Part shown: positions 24,717 through 33,021 of the stretch, piece after piece | Layout of the letters: each line of letters starts with the position of its first letter | Position numbering within the stretch: position 1 is the first letter of the stretch | Assembly (NCBI GenBank): GCA_017464565.1 | Contig: JAFTZH010000035.1 | Coordinates: forward strand, 1-64,000 | Source of the DNA: Clostridia bacterium | GTDB taxonomy: Bacteria > Bacillota > Clostridia > Oscillospirales > CAG-272 | Direction of reading: 5' to 3' | DNA length: 64,000 nucleotides | Notes under the pieces: model-generated | What the model was told of the DNA's origin: nothing | What the model saw: only the letters and a program-made list of their open reading frames with translations | The model's database searches: none | Translations under genes and position numbers: made by a program

Positions 24717-26218
24717 CAATACTCACCGTTTGAGCCGTAATATTCGTATATATCCTCAAGCTTTGCGTTTACTATAATAGACTGACCGCTGATAGCCGAC
24801 TTTATCGCCGTGCTCGCATCGGATATACGAAGCTGTATAGCGGACGCGGTTCCGAGACGGAAGATATTGTCAAGCTCCATTACCGTCTTTCCTCTCTGGT
24901 CGTAGCCGAATACGATATCAAGCATTACCGCGGATTCGGGGTCGTTAGCGGTTCTCGCCTTGATTATCTCGTCGTAATAAACGGGCTTGAGCATCTGATA
25001 GGAGTACGCTCCGAGCCACTCGAGAACGGTACAGGTTCTCTCGAGAGCTTCTTTGCTGGGCATCGTCATAGGTATTCCGCAAACGGCACCGCCCTCGTAA
25101 ACGAGTCCCGTGTACTGAGACTGAAGCTCATCGTCGTATTTAGGCATAGGAACTATACCGTAATTTATTTCGCTGGAAGGAAGATAGGTACGCATATCTC
25201 CTACCGTTCCACCCATAAACACTGCGTTTCCGCTCAAAAATCTTCCTTGGAAATCCTTATCGGGAAACGCTCCGTTTCCGCCGTTCCAGCTTGCGGAGTC
25301 GTAAGAGGTACGTATCCAGTTGTTCATTCCCTCTCCGTTGCTCTTAAAGAAATAGTTGAGAACGTCGGTATATACGTTTATAAGATAGTCGTCCGCAGTC
25401 GTAAGCTTGAGCTTTCCTTCGTTCGTTCTCTCGACAAGCTCAACTCCGCCGCCCGCAAGGAACGCGGAGGAAACTCCTATATGAGAAACTACTCCGTATC
25501 TGTATTCGTCGCCGCCGTCTATTCTCGTATCCTCGGTCATCTTGTTAAGAACCTCAAGAGTCCACGTACCCTCGGTAACAAGCTCGTAAGGGTTGTCAAC
25601 TCCGTGCTGGTCAAGAATGTCCTTGTTGAACGCGAGACACCAGGTGGAGTCATTCCACATCATCTGCATATCACCTATAAGGAAGAAGGAATTGTCCGCT
25701 ATGGTAAGATTATCCATATCGTCCTTATACCACCAAGGCTTGTCAAGGTTGAGATATTCAGCGTACGAGTTTGTAGAAATGTAAATTCCCTGCTGTGAAA
25801 GTATAGCCTGCGCCCAGGATTCGTTGTAGCAGATATCGTAGGTATGCGTAGCAGTTCCTACGAGGTTGGATATGGTATTTTTACATTCGTCATATCCCTG
25901 CTCGGTAACTTTAAACTTTATACCAAGCTCCTGCTCTATGTAGCGGTTTCTCTGATATATAGCCGCGTTAATGTTGGTGGAGCTGTCCTCCGCGTCCATC
26001 GTGGTAAGACCGTAGTTACTGATGTTATTGAGTATATTGAACTCATAATCATCGTAATATCCCTTCGGAAGATCTCCGTAAAGGTCGGCAGTACCGTCTC
26101 CTCCCGCGGTAACCGTGGTTGCCGCCGCTTCTTCTTCCTCCTTGTTGCACGCGCCGAGCGTGAACGCGGCGGAAAGAAGCAGAATAACGCACAGAATAGC
26201 CGAAAGAATTCTCTTCAT
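24716..26218 (-). CDS. Extracellular solute-binding lipoprotein (ABC sugar-binding type), locus B
   Basis: 500 residues. Lipobox LGAC near residues 21-24 followed by NKEEEE; binding-protein features include INAAIYQRNRYIEQELGIKF near 85, DICYNES near 128, DKPWWYKDDMDNL near 157 and AFNKDILDQHGVDNPYELV near 195. Homologous to 5771-7249. The start is set at the ATG at 26218, which has AAGGAAGG about 8 nt upstream; an ATG six codons earlier lacks one. It is the first gene of operon B and is followed by the metallo-beta-lactamase gene with a 1-nt stop/start overlap. No ABC permease is encoded in the window. Confidence 0.88.
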   Translation of the reverse strand: MKRILSAILCVILLLSAAFTLGACNKEEEEAAATTVTAGGDGTADLYGDLPKGYYDDYEFNILNNISNYGLTTMDAEDSSTNINAAIYQRNRYIEQELGIKFKVTEQGYDECKNTISNLVGTATHTYDICYNESWAQAILSQQGIYISTNSYAEYLNLDKPWWYKDDMDNLTIADNSFFLIGDMQMMWNDSTWCLAFNKDILDQHGVDNPYELVTEGTWTLEVLNKMTEDTRIDGGDEYRYGVVSHIGVSSAFLAGGGVELVERTNEGKLKLTTADDYLINVYTDVLNYFFKSNGEGMNNWIRTSYDSASWNGGNGAFPDKDFQGRFLSGNAVFMGGTVGDMRTYLPSSEINYGIVPMPKYDDELQSQYTGLVYEGGAVCGIPMTMPSKEALERTCTVLEWLGAYSYQMLKPVYYDEIIKARTANDPESAVMLDIVFGYDQRGKTVMELDNIFRLGTASAIQLRISDASTAIKSAISGQSIIVNAKLEDIYEYYGSNGEY

Positions 26219-26298
26219 TGTTATCCTTCCTTTCATAATAATGTTTTTGTTTTTTCTTGCCGAGCACCGTAGCTCAATTGGTTTGGGAAATTTTTAGG

Positions 26299-26327
26299 AG
26301 AATACGCGCTTCGCGTTCCTGTGTAAA
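26299..26327 (-). promoter_or_regulatory. Sigma-A promoter of operon B
   Basis: Minus-strand -35 TTTACA (26322-26327), 17-bp spacer, -10 TATTCT (26299-26304), about 80 nt before the ATG of the binding-protein gene. The -10 is imperfect, as expected for an activator-dependent promoter. Confidence 0.6.
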
Positions 26328-26528
26328 GTTTTTGTAAAGTTTCCGCTTTTTAGCGAAAAGCGGAAGCCTTCAAAATCAAAGCATAAAAAGAAAATTTAGG
26401 TAGTCTTTGATATATCTTTCACAAAAATATCCTTGCAAAACGCTTATTTTCCAACAACAGTATAAACCAACTGCGCTTTTTAATCAATATTCAATCCACG
26501 CATATTTCTTCATTTTTCACGCAAGCTA

Positions 26529-26557
26529 TTTACTCGATATTATAAATATGGTATAAT
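26529..26557 (+). promoter_or_regulatory. Sigma-A promoter of AraC regulator B and the EEP genes
   Basis: -35 TTTACT (26529-26534), 17-bp spacer, -10 TATAAT (26552-26557) with a TGG extended -10. The leader is only about 15-20 nt and carries AAGGAGG. Confidence 0.75.
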
Positions 26558-26577
26558 TCGCTCAAGGAGGTGCTGAT

Positions 26578-27453
26578 ATGTATAAACTTCATCACGATTA
26601 CAACTGCACTGATATTCTGCTTCCCGATTCCCTTCATTCGGACGCTATCTCGGTAGTAGAGGTCGGGCATTCCTCTCCTCCCGCGGGCTATTCTTCACTA
26701 AAAAACAAGAGAGACGTTTACGTTCTCCACTACGTATATCAAGGCAAAGGAAGCTTTCTCGGTATGCCGCTCGAAGCCCCCTGCGGTTTTCTGATGACCC
26801 CCGAAGAGCTTCAGTATTATTCGGTATCCTCCGAGCCTGACGCTCCGCAGTGGGAGCAGTATTGGATAATGTTTAAAGGAAATAACGTAAAGGAATTTCT
26901 CGCTAACGCGGGCTTCTCCCTCTCACCGCATATATTTAAGGTAAACAATATAAAGCGCGAATGGGGCGTTTTCGACGACCTTTTCAGAACCGAGAATTAT
27001 CTTGAAATAAACGACAGCCTTTATATGCTCTCGGTACTTTTCAATATATTTTCTCTTCACGCGGTAAACGAGCCGATATCGGGAGAATCTGTTCCCTCTT
27101 ACAGCTCTTACGTCCGCGGAGCGCTTGCGTATATCAAGGATTTTTATATTTTAAATCTCTGCGAGAACGATATTGCCAAGGCGGTGCATATATCGACCAA
27201 ATATCTTCACAAGCTTTTCAAGGAAGAGGTCGGAATGCCTCCTATGAAATATCTTAACTCTTACAGAATAAGCTGCGCGAGAAAACTGCTTCTCAACAGC
27301 CGTCTGCCAATCAGTCAGGTCGCCGCTCACGTGGGATTTAACGACGCTAATTATTTTTGCAGGGTATTTCAGCGCTTCAACAACGGAGTCTCTCCTCTGC
27401 AATACAGAAAAAGTCTGCCAAAATCCGGCGAAAAGGAGAATAAAAATGTTTAA
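26578..27453 (+). CDS. AraC-family transcriptional regulator B
   Basis: 291 residues: an N-terminal cupin-like sensing domain (about 20-165; DVYVLHYVYQGKGSF, then QYWIMFKG) and a C-terminal double helix-turn-helix (about 180-280; ENDIAKAVHISTKYLHKLFKEEVGMPPMKYL and LPISQVAAHVGFNDANYFCRVFQRF). AAGGAGG 7 nt before the ATG. Its last codons overlap the next gene by 8 nt, so regulator and EEP genes form one operon. It is divergent from operon B, which it probably activates. Same layout as regulator A and divergon A, though the two sensor domains differ. Confidence 0.92.
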   Translation: MYKLHHDYNCTDILLPDSLHSDAISVVEVGHSSPPAGYSSLKNKRDVYVLHYVYQGKGSFLGMPLEAPCGFLMTPEELQYYSVSSEPDAPQWEQYWIMFKGNNVKEFLANAGFSLSPHIFKVNNIKREWGVFDDLFRTENYLEINDSLYMLSVLFNIFSLHAVNEPISGESVPSYSSYVRGALAYIKDFYILNLCENDIAKAVHISTKYLHKLFKEEVGMPPMKYLNSYRISCARKLLLNSRLPISQVAAHVGFNDANYFCRVFQRFNNGVSPLQYRKSLPKSGEKENKNV

Positions 27454-28291
27454 AAGAATATCCGCTCTCGTAATTTCACTTTTTCTTCTTTTCAGCATTA
27501 TTTCCTGTGATAAGGAAAACGCCGAACACGAAGCTGCCGAGGGCAGCACCGCACTGACAACCATACAGACTACCGAACAGACGACTGCCGCAGAAATCAC
27601 CTCCTCCGTTCCCGACAAAATAAACGTAAAAATCGCCAATTATAATATTCACAACGGTGCCGACGTTGAATACAGGTATTCTTTGCTGGCACAGGACATA
27701 GTAAACGAGGGGGCTGAAATAGTCGCGTTGCAGGAAATTGATTATAAAACCGCCCGCAACGGAAATCAGGATACTTTGGCAGTTCTCGCAAATAAAACGG
27801 GGCTTCAATATTACCGTTTTGCTCCCGCTATGGACTATCAAGGCGGTCAATACGGCGTCGGACTCCTTTCAAAATATCCGATAACCGAGACCGAAATAAT
27901 AAACCTTCCCGCAAAGGTATCCTCGGACGAGCCGAGAGTTTGTCTGCACGCGAAGATAGATATAAACGGTTTCGTATTCGATTATTTCGTTACGCACTTA
28001 AACAATAACGCGGCAAAAGAATCGCTTCTCGCAATAAGCAAGGTATCCGCGCTCTGCGCGCCGTTCATTATTTCCGGAGACTTCAACACCGATCAATATT
28101 CCCTCTTCTCCAACGTTCTCAACTCCTACATTGTAAGCAACGATAAAAACAAGATAATGACGTCGGACGAGTATGCCTTTGATAATTTCGTGCTTTCAAA
28201 CAAGATAACCTATAAAAACGCGTATGCCAAGGATACAGGGCACTCCGACCATTACATACTCGTATGCGACGTAACCATACCGACAAAATAA
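27446..28291 (+). CDS. EEP-fold hydrolase lipoprotein 1
   Basis: 281 residues. Lipoprotein signal with lipobox IISC (about 17-20), a Thr-rich tether to residue 50, then a complete endonuclease/exonuclease/phosphatase domain: NYNIHNG, LQEID, VTHLNN, SGDFNTD and GHSDHY supply the expected Asn, Glu, His, Asp/Asn and His active-site residues. It should act at the cell surface on a phosphoester (nucleic acid, phospholipid head group or phosphorylated glycan; not resolvable here). GGAG precedes the ATG, which lies inside the end of the AraC gene. First of three tandem paralogues. Confidence 0.88.
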   Translation: MFKRISALVISLFLLFSIISCDKENAEHEAAEGSTALTTIQTTEQTTAAEITSSVPDKINVKIANYNIHNGADVEYRYSLLAQDIVNEGAEIVALQEIDYKTARNGNQDTLAVLANKTGLQYYRFAPAMDYQGGQYGVGLLSKYPITETEIINLPAKVSSDEPRVCLHAKIDINGFVFDYFVTHLNNNAAKESLLAISKVSALCAPFIISGDFNTDQYSLFSNVLNSYIVSNDKNKIMTSDEYAFDNFVLSNKITYKNAYAKDTGHSDHYILVCDVTIPTK

Positions 28292-28318
28292 GAGCTTTAT
28301 TTAAAAGGAGAAACCCAA

Positions 28319-29578
28319 ATGATAAAAAAGATAACTGCTTTAACGCTTGTTATTTTAATGCTTTTCAGCTTTATCGCCTGTGATTCGGAAGCCGGCGGGA
28401 ACGAAAACACAAAAGAAAACTCTGACGCTGCCGCCACGTCTCAAACAACCGAAGCGCAGACCACGGCTGAAGCGGGAGGAAGCGCGGAAGTAACCGATAA
28501 GCTCGTACTTTTCGCAGACGGAGAAACAAAATATAAAATAGTTTATCCCTCAGTTGCAAACGACACTTCCCTTGCGGCAAGAACCGCCGCGTCGGCACTC
28601 AAGAACGCCTTTGCTTCTGCCTTCGGCGTAACGCCCGAAACGGTAAGTGAAAGTACCGAGGCAACGGAATACGAAATAATAATCGGAAATACCGAAAGAA
28701 CGACATCAGCTATCGTACTTGCGAAAAACGAGTACATAATAAAAGCATCAAACAAAAAAATATTCATCTTCGCGGGAAGCGACGAGGCGCTGACCTCGGC
28801 GGTAACTTATTTCATCAATACCTACGTTATAAAGGACCAAAACGGCGCTTGTTATATATCCTTAAATCTCAGCATAAGGGAGAGCGCCGAAATAAACGAA
28901 AAAACAATCAATTTAAAGACAGCCACCTATAATATCAAAAACGGAGAGCTTGTGGAGTACAATTACAATCTCATAGCTCAGGATATTCTGAATGAGGGCG
29001 CTGAAATAGTCGCGCTTCAGGAAATAGACAAGAACACCACCCGTAACGGCAACAAGGACACTATGGCTATTCTCTCCGAAAAAACGGGATATCAGTACTA
29101 TAAATTCGCAAAGGCCATCAACGTTCACGGCGGTGAGTACGGAGTCGCGATACTTTCAAAGTATCCCATAACCGAGACCGAAATAATAGACCTTCCCGAG
29201 CTTTCAAGCGAAGATGAAGACAGAGTATGCCTGCACGCGAAGATAAATATAAACGGATTCATTCTCGATTATTTCGTTACTCACACAAATATGAGCTGCG
29301 TTGACGTCTCTCTCACCGAAATAAACAAGAGTACCTCGCAGTGTTCCCCCTTTATTCTCGCAGGAGATTTCAACACCTCGGATTTCTCAAAATTTATGGC
29401 AATTTTAAATTCCTATACCGCAAACAATTCCTCAAACAACATAGCTACTGCGGGAACGCACAAGTTCGATAATTTCGTTCTTTCAAACAAGATAACCACC
29501 CAAAAGGTTTACGCGAAGGATACGGGACATTCGGATCACTGTATGCTCGTATGTGAATTGACCATACCGATTAATTAA
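28319..29578 (+). CDS. EEP-fold hydrolase lipoprotein 2 with an N-terminal accessory domain
   Basis: 419 residues. Lipobox FIAC (about 18-21), a Thr/Ala/Glu tether, an accessory alpha/beta domain (about 60-190, with EIIIGNTERTT and AVTYFINTY) and an EEP domain (about 198-419) with TYNIKNG, LQEID, VTHTN, AGDFNTS and GHSDH, all catalytic positions present. The accessory domain is the same type found twice in the metallo-beta-lactamase lipoprotein 22587-24716, which links the two divergent halves of this locus. AAAAGGAG precedes the ATG. Probably surface-anchored; substrate unknown. Confidence 0.88.
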   Translation: MIKKITALTLVILMLFSFIACDSEAGGNENTKENSDAAATSQTTEAQTTAEAGGSAEVTDKLVLFADGETKYKIVYPSVANDTSLAARTAASALKNAFASAFGVTPETVSESTEATEYEIIIGNTERTTSAIVLAKNEYIIKASNKKIFIFAGSDEALTSAVTYFINTYVIKDQNGACYISLNLSIRESAEINEKTINLKTATYNIKNGELVEYNYNLIAQDILNEGAEIVALQEIDKNTTRNGNKDTMAILSEKTGYQYYKFAKAINVHGGEYGVAILSKYPITETEIIDLPELSSEDEDRVCLHAKININGFILDYFVTHTNMSCVDVSLTEINKSTSQCSPFILAGDFNTSDFSKFMAILNSYTANNSSNNIATAGTHKFDNFVLSNKITTQKVYAKDTGHSDHCMLVCELTIPIN

Positions 29579-29601
29579 TTTTTACGATTTGGAGAAGAAA
29601 T

Positions 29602-30276
29602 ATGAAAATCAAAACGGCTACTTATAACATTCATAACGGCTTTGACGTAAAATACGATTATTCCATTCTCGCGGAGGACATTCTGAATGAAGGCGCGGAA
29701 ATAGTAGCCCTCGAAGAGGTAGATCAGTTCACCGCCCGCAACGGAAATAAGGATACTATGGCTATTCTCTCCGAGAAAACCGGCTACAAGTATTATAAAT
29801 TTGCGGCTGCGATAGATTATAAGGGCGGAGAATACGGCATCGCAATACTCTCAAAGCACCCGATAGCAGACACCGAGATAATAAGCCTTCCCACCACCCG
29901 CGAGGGAGAGGAAAAAAGGAAATGCCTGCACGCCAAGATAGACGTAAACGGCTCCCTTCTTGATTATTTCGCAGCTCACTGCGACCAGAAAAGCATCAGA
30001 GAGCAGCTTTCAAAAATAAACGAAAGCACCTCAAAATGCCCCGTTTTCGTTCTCGCCGGAGACTTCAACGTACAGGAGAGTGAAAAATTTTCTGTCATTT
30101 CAAACTCTTATTCGTTAAACAACGCTCCGACGAAAATAATTACAACCGCAGATAATTACTCTTTCGATAATTTCGTACTTTCAAACGGTATAAAAGCAGA
30201 AAAAGTTTACGCAAAGAACACAAAACATTCCGATCATTATATATTCGTCTGTGAATTGTCCATACCGCTCGAATGA
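29602..30276 (+). CDS. EEP-fold hydrolase 3, cytoplasmic paralogue
   Basis: 224 residues: the EEP domain alone, with no signal peptide or lipobox, starting directly at TATYNIHNG. Active-site residues are kept (ALEEVD with its Glu, AAH with the His, AGDFNVQ, KHSDHY), although the usual TH is AH and LQE is LEE. It is clearly a paralogue of the two preceding lipoproteins (shared ARNGNKDTMAILSEKTGY segment). Presumably it acts in the cytosol on the imported product or protects the cell from the same substrate; this is inference. GGAG before the ATG; the operon ends at the terminator right after it. Confidence 0.87.
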   Translation: MKIKTATYNIHNGFDVKYDYSILAEDILNEGAEIVALEEVDQFTARNGNKDTMAILSEKTGYKYYKFAAAIDYKGGEYGIAILSKHPIADTEIISLPTTREGEEKRKCLHAKIDVNGSLLDYFAAHCDQKSIREQLSKINESTSKCPVFVLAGDFNVQESEKFSVISNSYSLNNAPTKIITTADNYSFDNFVLSNGIKAEKVYAKNTKHSDHYIFVCELSIPLE

Positions 30277-30280
30277 AGAT

Positions 30281-30313
30281 AAAGCGGCTCGCCGATTGGC
30301 GAGCCGCTTTTTA
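30281..30313 (+). terminator. Intrinsic terminator of the AraC-EEP operon
   Basis: A 13-bp stem (30281-30293 with 30298-30310), GATT loop, then TTATA, 4 nt after the last EEP gene. Confidence 0.9.
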
Positions 30314-30320
30314 TACAAAA

Positions 30321-30352
30321 AATCAAGGGACGGCATACGCCGTCCCTTGATT
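30321..30352 (-). terminator. Intrinsic terminator of rplS
   Basis: A 14-bp stem (30321-30334 with 30339-30352). On the minus strand it is followed by TTTTTTG; plus-strand reading also gives TTTTT, so it can act both ways between convergent operons. Confidence 0.9.
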
Positions 30353-30367
30353 TTTCTCAAAGATAAA

Positions 30368-30709
30368 TTATATTTTCTCTTTGACCTTAGATGCCTTACC
30401 AACTCTGTCGCGGAGATAGTAGAGCTTCGCTCTTCTGATCTTACCAACGCGAACAAGGTCTACCTTAACAACGTTAGGCGAGTGGATGGGGAAAGTCTTC
30501 TCAACTCCGCAGCCGTAAGAAACGCGTCTTACGGTAAAAGTCTCGGAGATGCCGCCGCCGTGCTTTGCGATAACGGTTCCCTCAAACATCTGAATTCTTT
30601 CACGAGCACCCTCTTTGATTCTGTTGTGAATGCGAACGGTATCACCGATGTTCACTACGGGTACTTCTTTCTTAAGCTGCTCACTTGTAAAAGCCTGAAT
30701 CAAATCCAT
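30368..30709 (-). CDS. rplS: 50S ribosomal protein L19
   Basis: 113 residues, the usual size. [20 protein letters not shown] at the N-terminus, [26 protein letters not shown] near 22-48, [21 protein letters not shown] and [19 protein letters not shown] are typical L19. It sits at the 30S-50S interface. The start is the ATG at 30709 with AAGGAGG 9 nt upstream; a longer open frame to 30787 runs through the regulatory leader and is not coding. It is monocistronic, with its own promoter, leader and terminator. The usual trmD/rimM neighbours are absent. Confidence 0.96.
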   Translation of the reverse strand: MDLIQAFTSEQLKKEVPVVNIGDTVRIHNRIKEGARERIQMFEGTVIAKHGGGISETFTVRRVSYGCGVEKTFPIHSPNVVKVDLVRVGKIRRAKLYYLRDRVGKASKVKEKI

Positions 30710-30711
30710 TT

Positions 30712-30770
30712 TGTCAGTCCTCCTTAAAATCCGGGCATTCTTGCAGAGCTTCGCAGCGGACTGCCCTTGT
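30712..30770 (-). promoter_or_regulatory. Candidate L19 (rplS) autoregulatory leader
   Basis: On the minus strand a GGGCAGTCCGC arm and an AAGAATGCCC arm enclose an inner hairpin (about 30733-30766), and a second copy of GGAC falls in the GGAGGAC ribosome binding site, so GTCC could pair with it. This resembles the Firmicutes ribosomal-protein L19 leader family, by which L19 represses its own translation. The match is from memory of the family, not a covariance search. Confidence 0.55.
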
Positions 30771-30797
30771 TTTTGCGTTTTACGCACATTTCAAATT

Positions 30798-30826
30798 ATT
30801 ATATCACATCTTTTTGCGTTTTGCAA
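30798..30826 (-). promoter_or_regulatory. Sigma-A promoter of rplS
   Basis: Minus-strand -35 TTGCAA (30821-30826), 17-bp spacer, -10 TATAAT (30798-30803) with an extended TGA. Confidence 0.82.
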
Positions 30827-30845
30827 TAGCAAATTTGAAATTTTA

Positions 30846-32255
30846 TTATTTATTTTTCGATTTTTTTGGCAAAAGATGCAGAAATTCGCGCGCTACCCCG
30901 ACGATTCCCTTTATATTTACGGCTGCGATAAACAAAATCATAACTATCTGCGCTATCATATAATATCTCACGCCGCTATACATAACCGCCATCTGCAGGA
31001 ATATCAGAAGCACATTCACGGTAAGCTTAACGGGATGCACGTTGAAATTGACGTACTTCTTCGTATCGTAAGCCCTTACCACGTATACGGCAAGATAGCT
31101 GATAAATGTAGCGACCGCCGCTCCCATCGCTCCGTGGTCGGGAATAAGAATGAAATTGAGTACGACGTTTATCGCCGCTCCCATAAGCGAAGTTAGCATA
31201 GATAGAACGCTTTTCTTTTCCACGAAATAAACGCTTCCCATAAAGGATACCAAGGTAGAGAACACCGTTGCCGCAATCAATATCGGAACGTAGCGCCACG
31301 ACTCGTAATACGAGTCAGCCATAAGTATCTCGGTAAAAATCTTGCTTGACGCTATCAGCACCGAGGCTGCGACGAAAATAAAAGCCAAATACGCTTTATA
31401 AATCGTATCGAAAAACTTTTGTCTTTCTTCGCCCTCGACGTCCTTGACTACCGAGAACTGCCAAGCTTCTATAAAGACTCCGCAGGCGAGTGTCAAAAGC
31501 GTGGGTATCTTATACGCCGCCGCGTAAAGTCCCGTCTCGTCGATTCCGCAAAACGCCCTGACTATATATCTGTCGGAAACCGAGGTAACCAGCCAAAGCA
31601 TCGTTGTTGGAATATACGGTACGCTGAATTTCAAAAGCTCGGAAAGCGTTTTCTTTGAAAATTTCGCGGGAGAGAAATCACGGTACAGCTTCGCCACGAA
31701 AACTATGAGTATCGTTACGGCTAAATCCCCTATAACTACCGAGAGGACGTAACCGAACGCGCCAAGCTTGAACACCCACAGGAAGAGTACGTTGAGTATC
31801 ACGGTAAGAACGGTATTTACGATACCCTGAACGGCAAACAGCGTAGTTCTTCCCTGCGCTCTTACGTACTGCGCGCAAGCCGAATGAAAATTGGCGCAGA
31901 CGACGTAAGCCCCTATAAGAAGTATATATCCGTCAAAAACTCCCGCAAGCTTAAAGAATGGCAATATCAAGAAGGTTACCGCGCTTCCTACAATCAAAAC
32001 CGAGATACTCGTGGAAAAGACCTGCTTTTTATCCTCGCAGTCAAGCGAAAAACGGAAAAGTCCTTCGCACACGCCTATACACGCGAGCGGAATGATTATA
32101 TTTGCCGTCTGCGTAACGAGGTCTGCAGTACCGAATGAATCGGGCGAGAGAACGAGGGTGTAAAACGGCATCATCAAAAGAACTATTATCTTTGACGCAA
32201 GCGTTCCCGTCCCCAATATCATCGTGTTTGATATAAGCTTTTTATACTTATTCAT
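30846..32255 (-). CDS. Polysaccharide/lipid-linked oligosaccharide flippase (MATE/MVF superfamily)
   Basis: 469 residues with about 12-14 predicted membrane helices. The N-terminal NTMILGTGTLASKIIVLLMMPFYTLVLSPDSFGTADL is the Wzx/polysaccharide-biosynthesis signature, and FSVPYIPTTMLWLVTSVSDRYIVRAFCGIDETGLYAAAYK (about 210-250) is the second repeat. It would flip undecaprenyl-linked glycans across the membrane for capsule, teichoic-type or exopolysaccharide assembly. It stands 16 nt after yebC and lacks glycosyltransferase neighbours, so the glycan is unknown. Only a weak GCGGAAA ribosome binding site is present. Confidence 0.9.
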   Translation of the reverse strand: MNKYKKLISNTMILGTGTLASKIIVLLMMPFYTLVLSPDSFGTADLVTQTANIIIPLACIGVCEGLFRFSLDCEDKKQVFSTSISVLIVGSAVTFLILPFFKLAGVFDGYILLIGAYVVCANFHSACAQYVRAQGRTTLFAVQGIVNTVLTVILNVLFLWVFKLGAFGYVLSVVIGDLAVTILIVFVAKLYRDFSPAKFSKKTLSELLKFSVPYIPTTMLWLVTSVSDRYIVRAFCGIDETGLYAAAYKIPTLLTLACGVFIEAWQFSVVKDVEGEERQKFFDTIYKAYLAFIFVAASVLIASSKIFTEILMADSYYESWRYVPILIAATVFSTLVSFMGSVYFVEKKSVLSMLTSLMGAAINVVLNFILIPDHGAMGAAVATFISYLAVYVVRAYDTKKYVNFNVHPVKLTVNVLLIFLQMAVMYSGVRYYMIAQIVMILFIAAVNIKGIVGVAREFLHLLPKKSKNK

Positions 32256-32271
32256 ATTTTCCGCAACGGTA

Positions 32272-33003
32272 TCAGTCGCAGTTTTCCCAGTTGTGATATA
32301 CGTTCATAACGTCGTCGTCATCTTCAAGATGCTCGATAAGAAGATTCATAAATTTAATATCGTCTTCATTCTCAAGCGTAACGTAATTGGAGGGTATCTT
32401 GCTCTTTTCAGCAGAAGCTATCTCGTAGCCTGCCGCCTCAATAGCTTCCTTAACGGCGTAGAGATCGTCCGAAACGGTGTATATCTCAAAGATATCCTCG
32501 TCAGCGAGAAAGTCTTCGGCGCCCGCCTCAAGAGAGGTCTCCATAAGCTTGTCCTCGTCTATATCCCCGTCCTCGTTTGAAATAACTATAACGCCCTTTT
32601 CCTCAAAGAGATATCCGACACTTCCCGTTTGTCCGAGATTTCCGTGATATTTCGAGAAATAAGAACGAACGTTGCCCGCGGTTCTGTTTCTGTTGTCGGT
32701 GGTAGTCTCAACTATAACGGCGATACCGGCGGGGCCGTATCCCTCGTAAACTATCTCTTCATAGGTCTCCGAGGTACTTCCCTGTGCCTTTTTGATTATA
32801 CGGTCTATGTTGTCATTGGGTACGTTATTTGATTTTGCCTTTTGTATCAAATCGCGGAGCTTGGAGTTAGATACGGGGTCGGGTCCTCCCTCCTTAACGG
32901 CAATTGATATTTCCTTTCCTATTTTGGTAAACACCTTCGCTCTCTGCGCGTCGGTCTTTTCCTTTTTGTGTTTGATATTGGCCCATTTACTGTGTCCTGA
33001 CAT
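32272..33003 (-). CDS. yebC: YebC/PmpR family protein (TACO1-like)
   Basis: 243 residues with the invariant N-terminus SGHSKWANIKHKKEKTDAQRAKVFTKIGKEI, VEGYGPAGIAVIVETTTDNRNRT-type core (residues about 85-110) and an acidic C-terminus. Family members are reported as transcriptional regulators or as ribosome-associated factors relieving proline stalling; the exact role here is not decided by sequence. It lies between argS and the flippase with short gaps and is probably co-transcribed. AGGTAGG precedes the ATG. Confidence 0.93.
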   Translation of the reverse strand: MSGHSKWANIKHKKEKTDAQRAKVFTKIGKEISIAVKEGGPDPVSNSKLRDLIQKAKSNNVPNDNIDRIIKKAQGSTSETYEEIVYEGYGPAGIAVIVETTTDNRNRTAGNVRSYFSKYHGNLGQTGSVGYLFEEKGVIVISNEDGDIDEDKLMETSLEAGAEDFLADEDIFEIYTVSDDLYAVKEAIEAAGYEIASAEKSKIPSNYVTLENEDDIKFMNLLIEHLEDDDDVMNVYHNWENCD

Positions 33004-33021
33004 TATATATTTACCTACCTT

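Larger units (their letters stand above)
26219..26577. other. Divergent intergenic region between operon B and AraC regulator B
   Basis: About 360 bp, AT-rich, non-coding. It holds two back-to-back promoters (26299-26327 on minus, 26529-26557 on plus) and, between them, an inverted repeat TTCCGCTTTT/AAAAGCGGAA (about 26340-26366) not followed by a T-run in either direction, so an operator or RNA structure is more likely than a terminator. A GCTCAATTGG stretch near 26271-26281 resembles a tRNA D-arm but has no matching arms. Confidence 0.6.

Noticed and set aside
26262-26300. tRNA-like fragment (TAGCTCAATTGG, like a D-arm)
   Set aside because: No closing D-stem, anticodon arm, T-arm or acceptor complement follows; it is probably chance.
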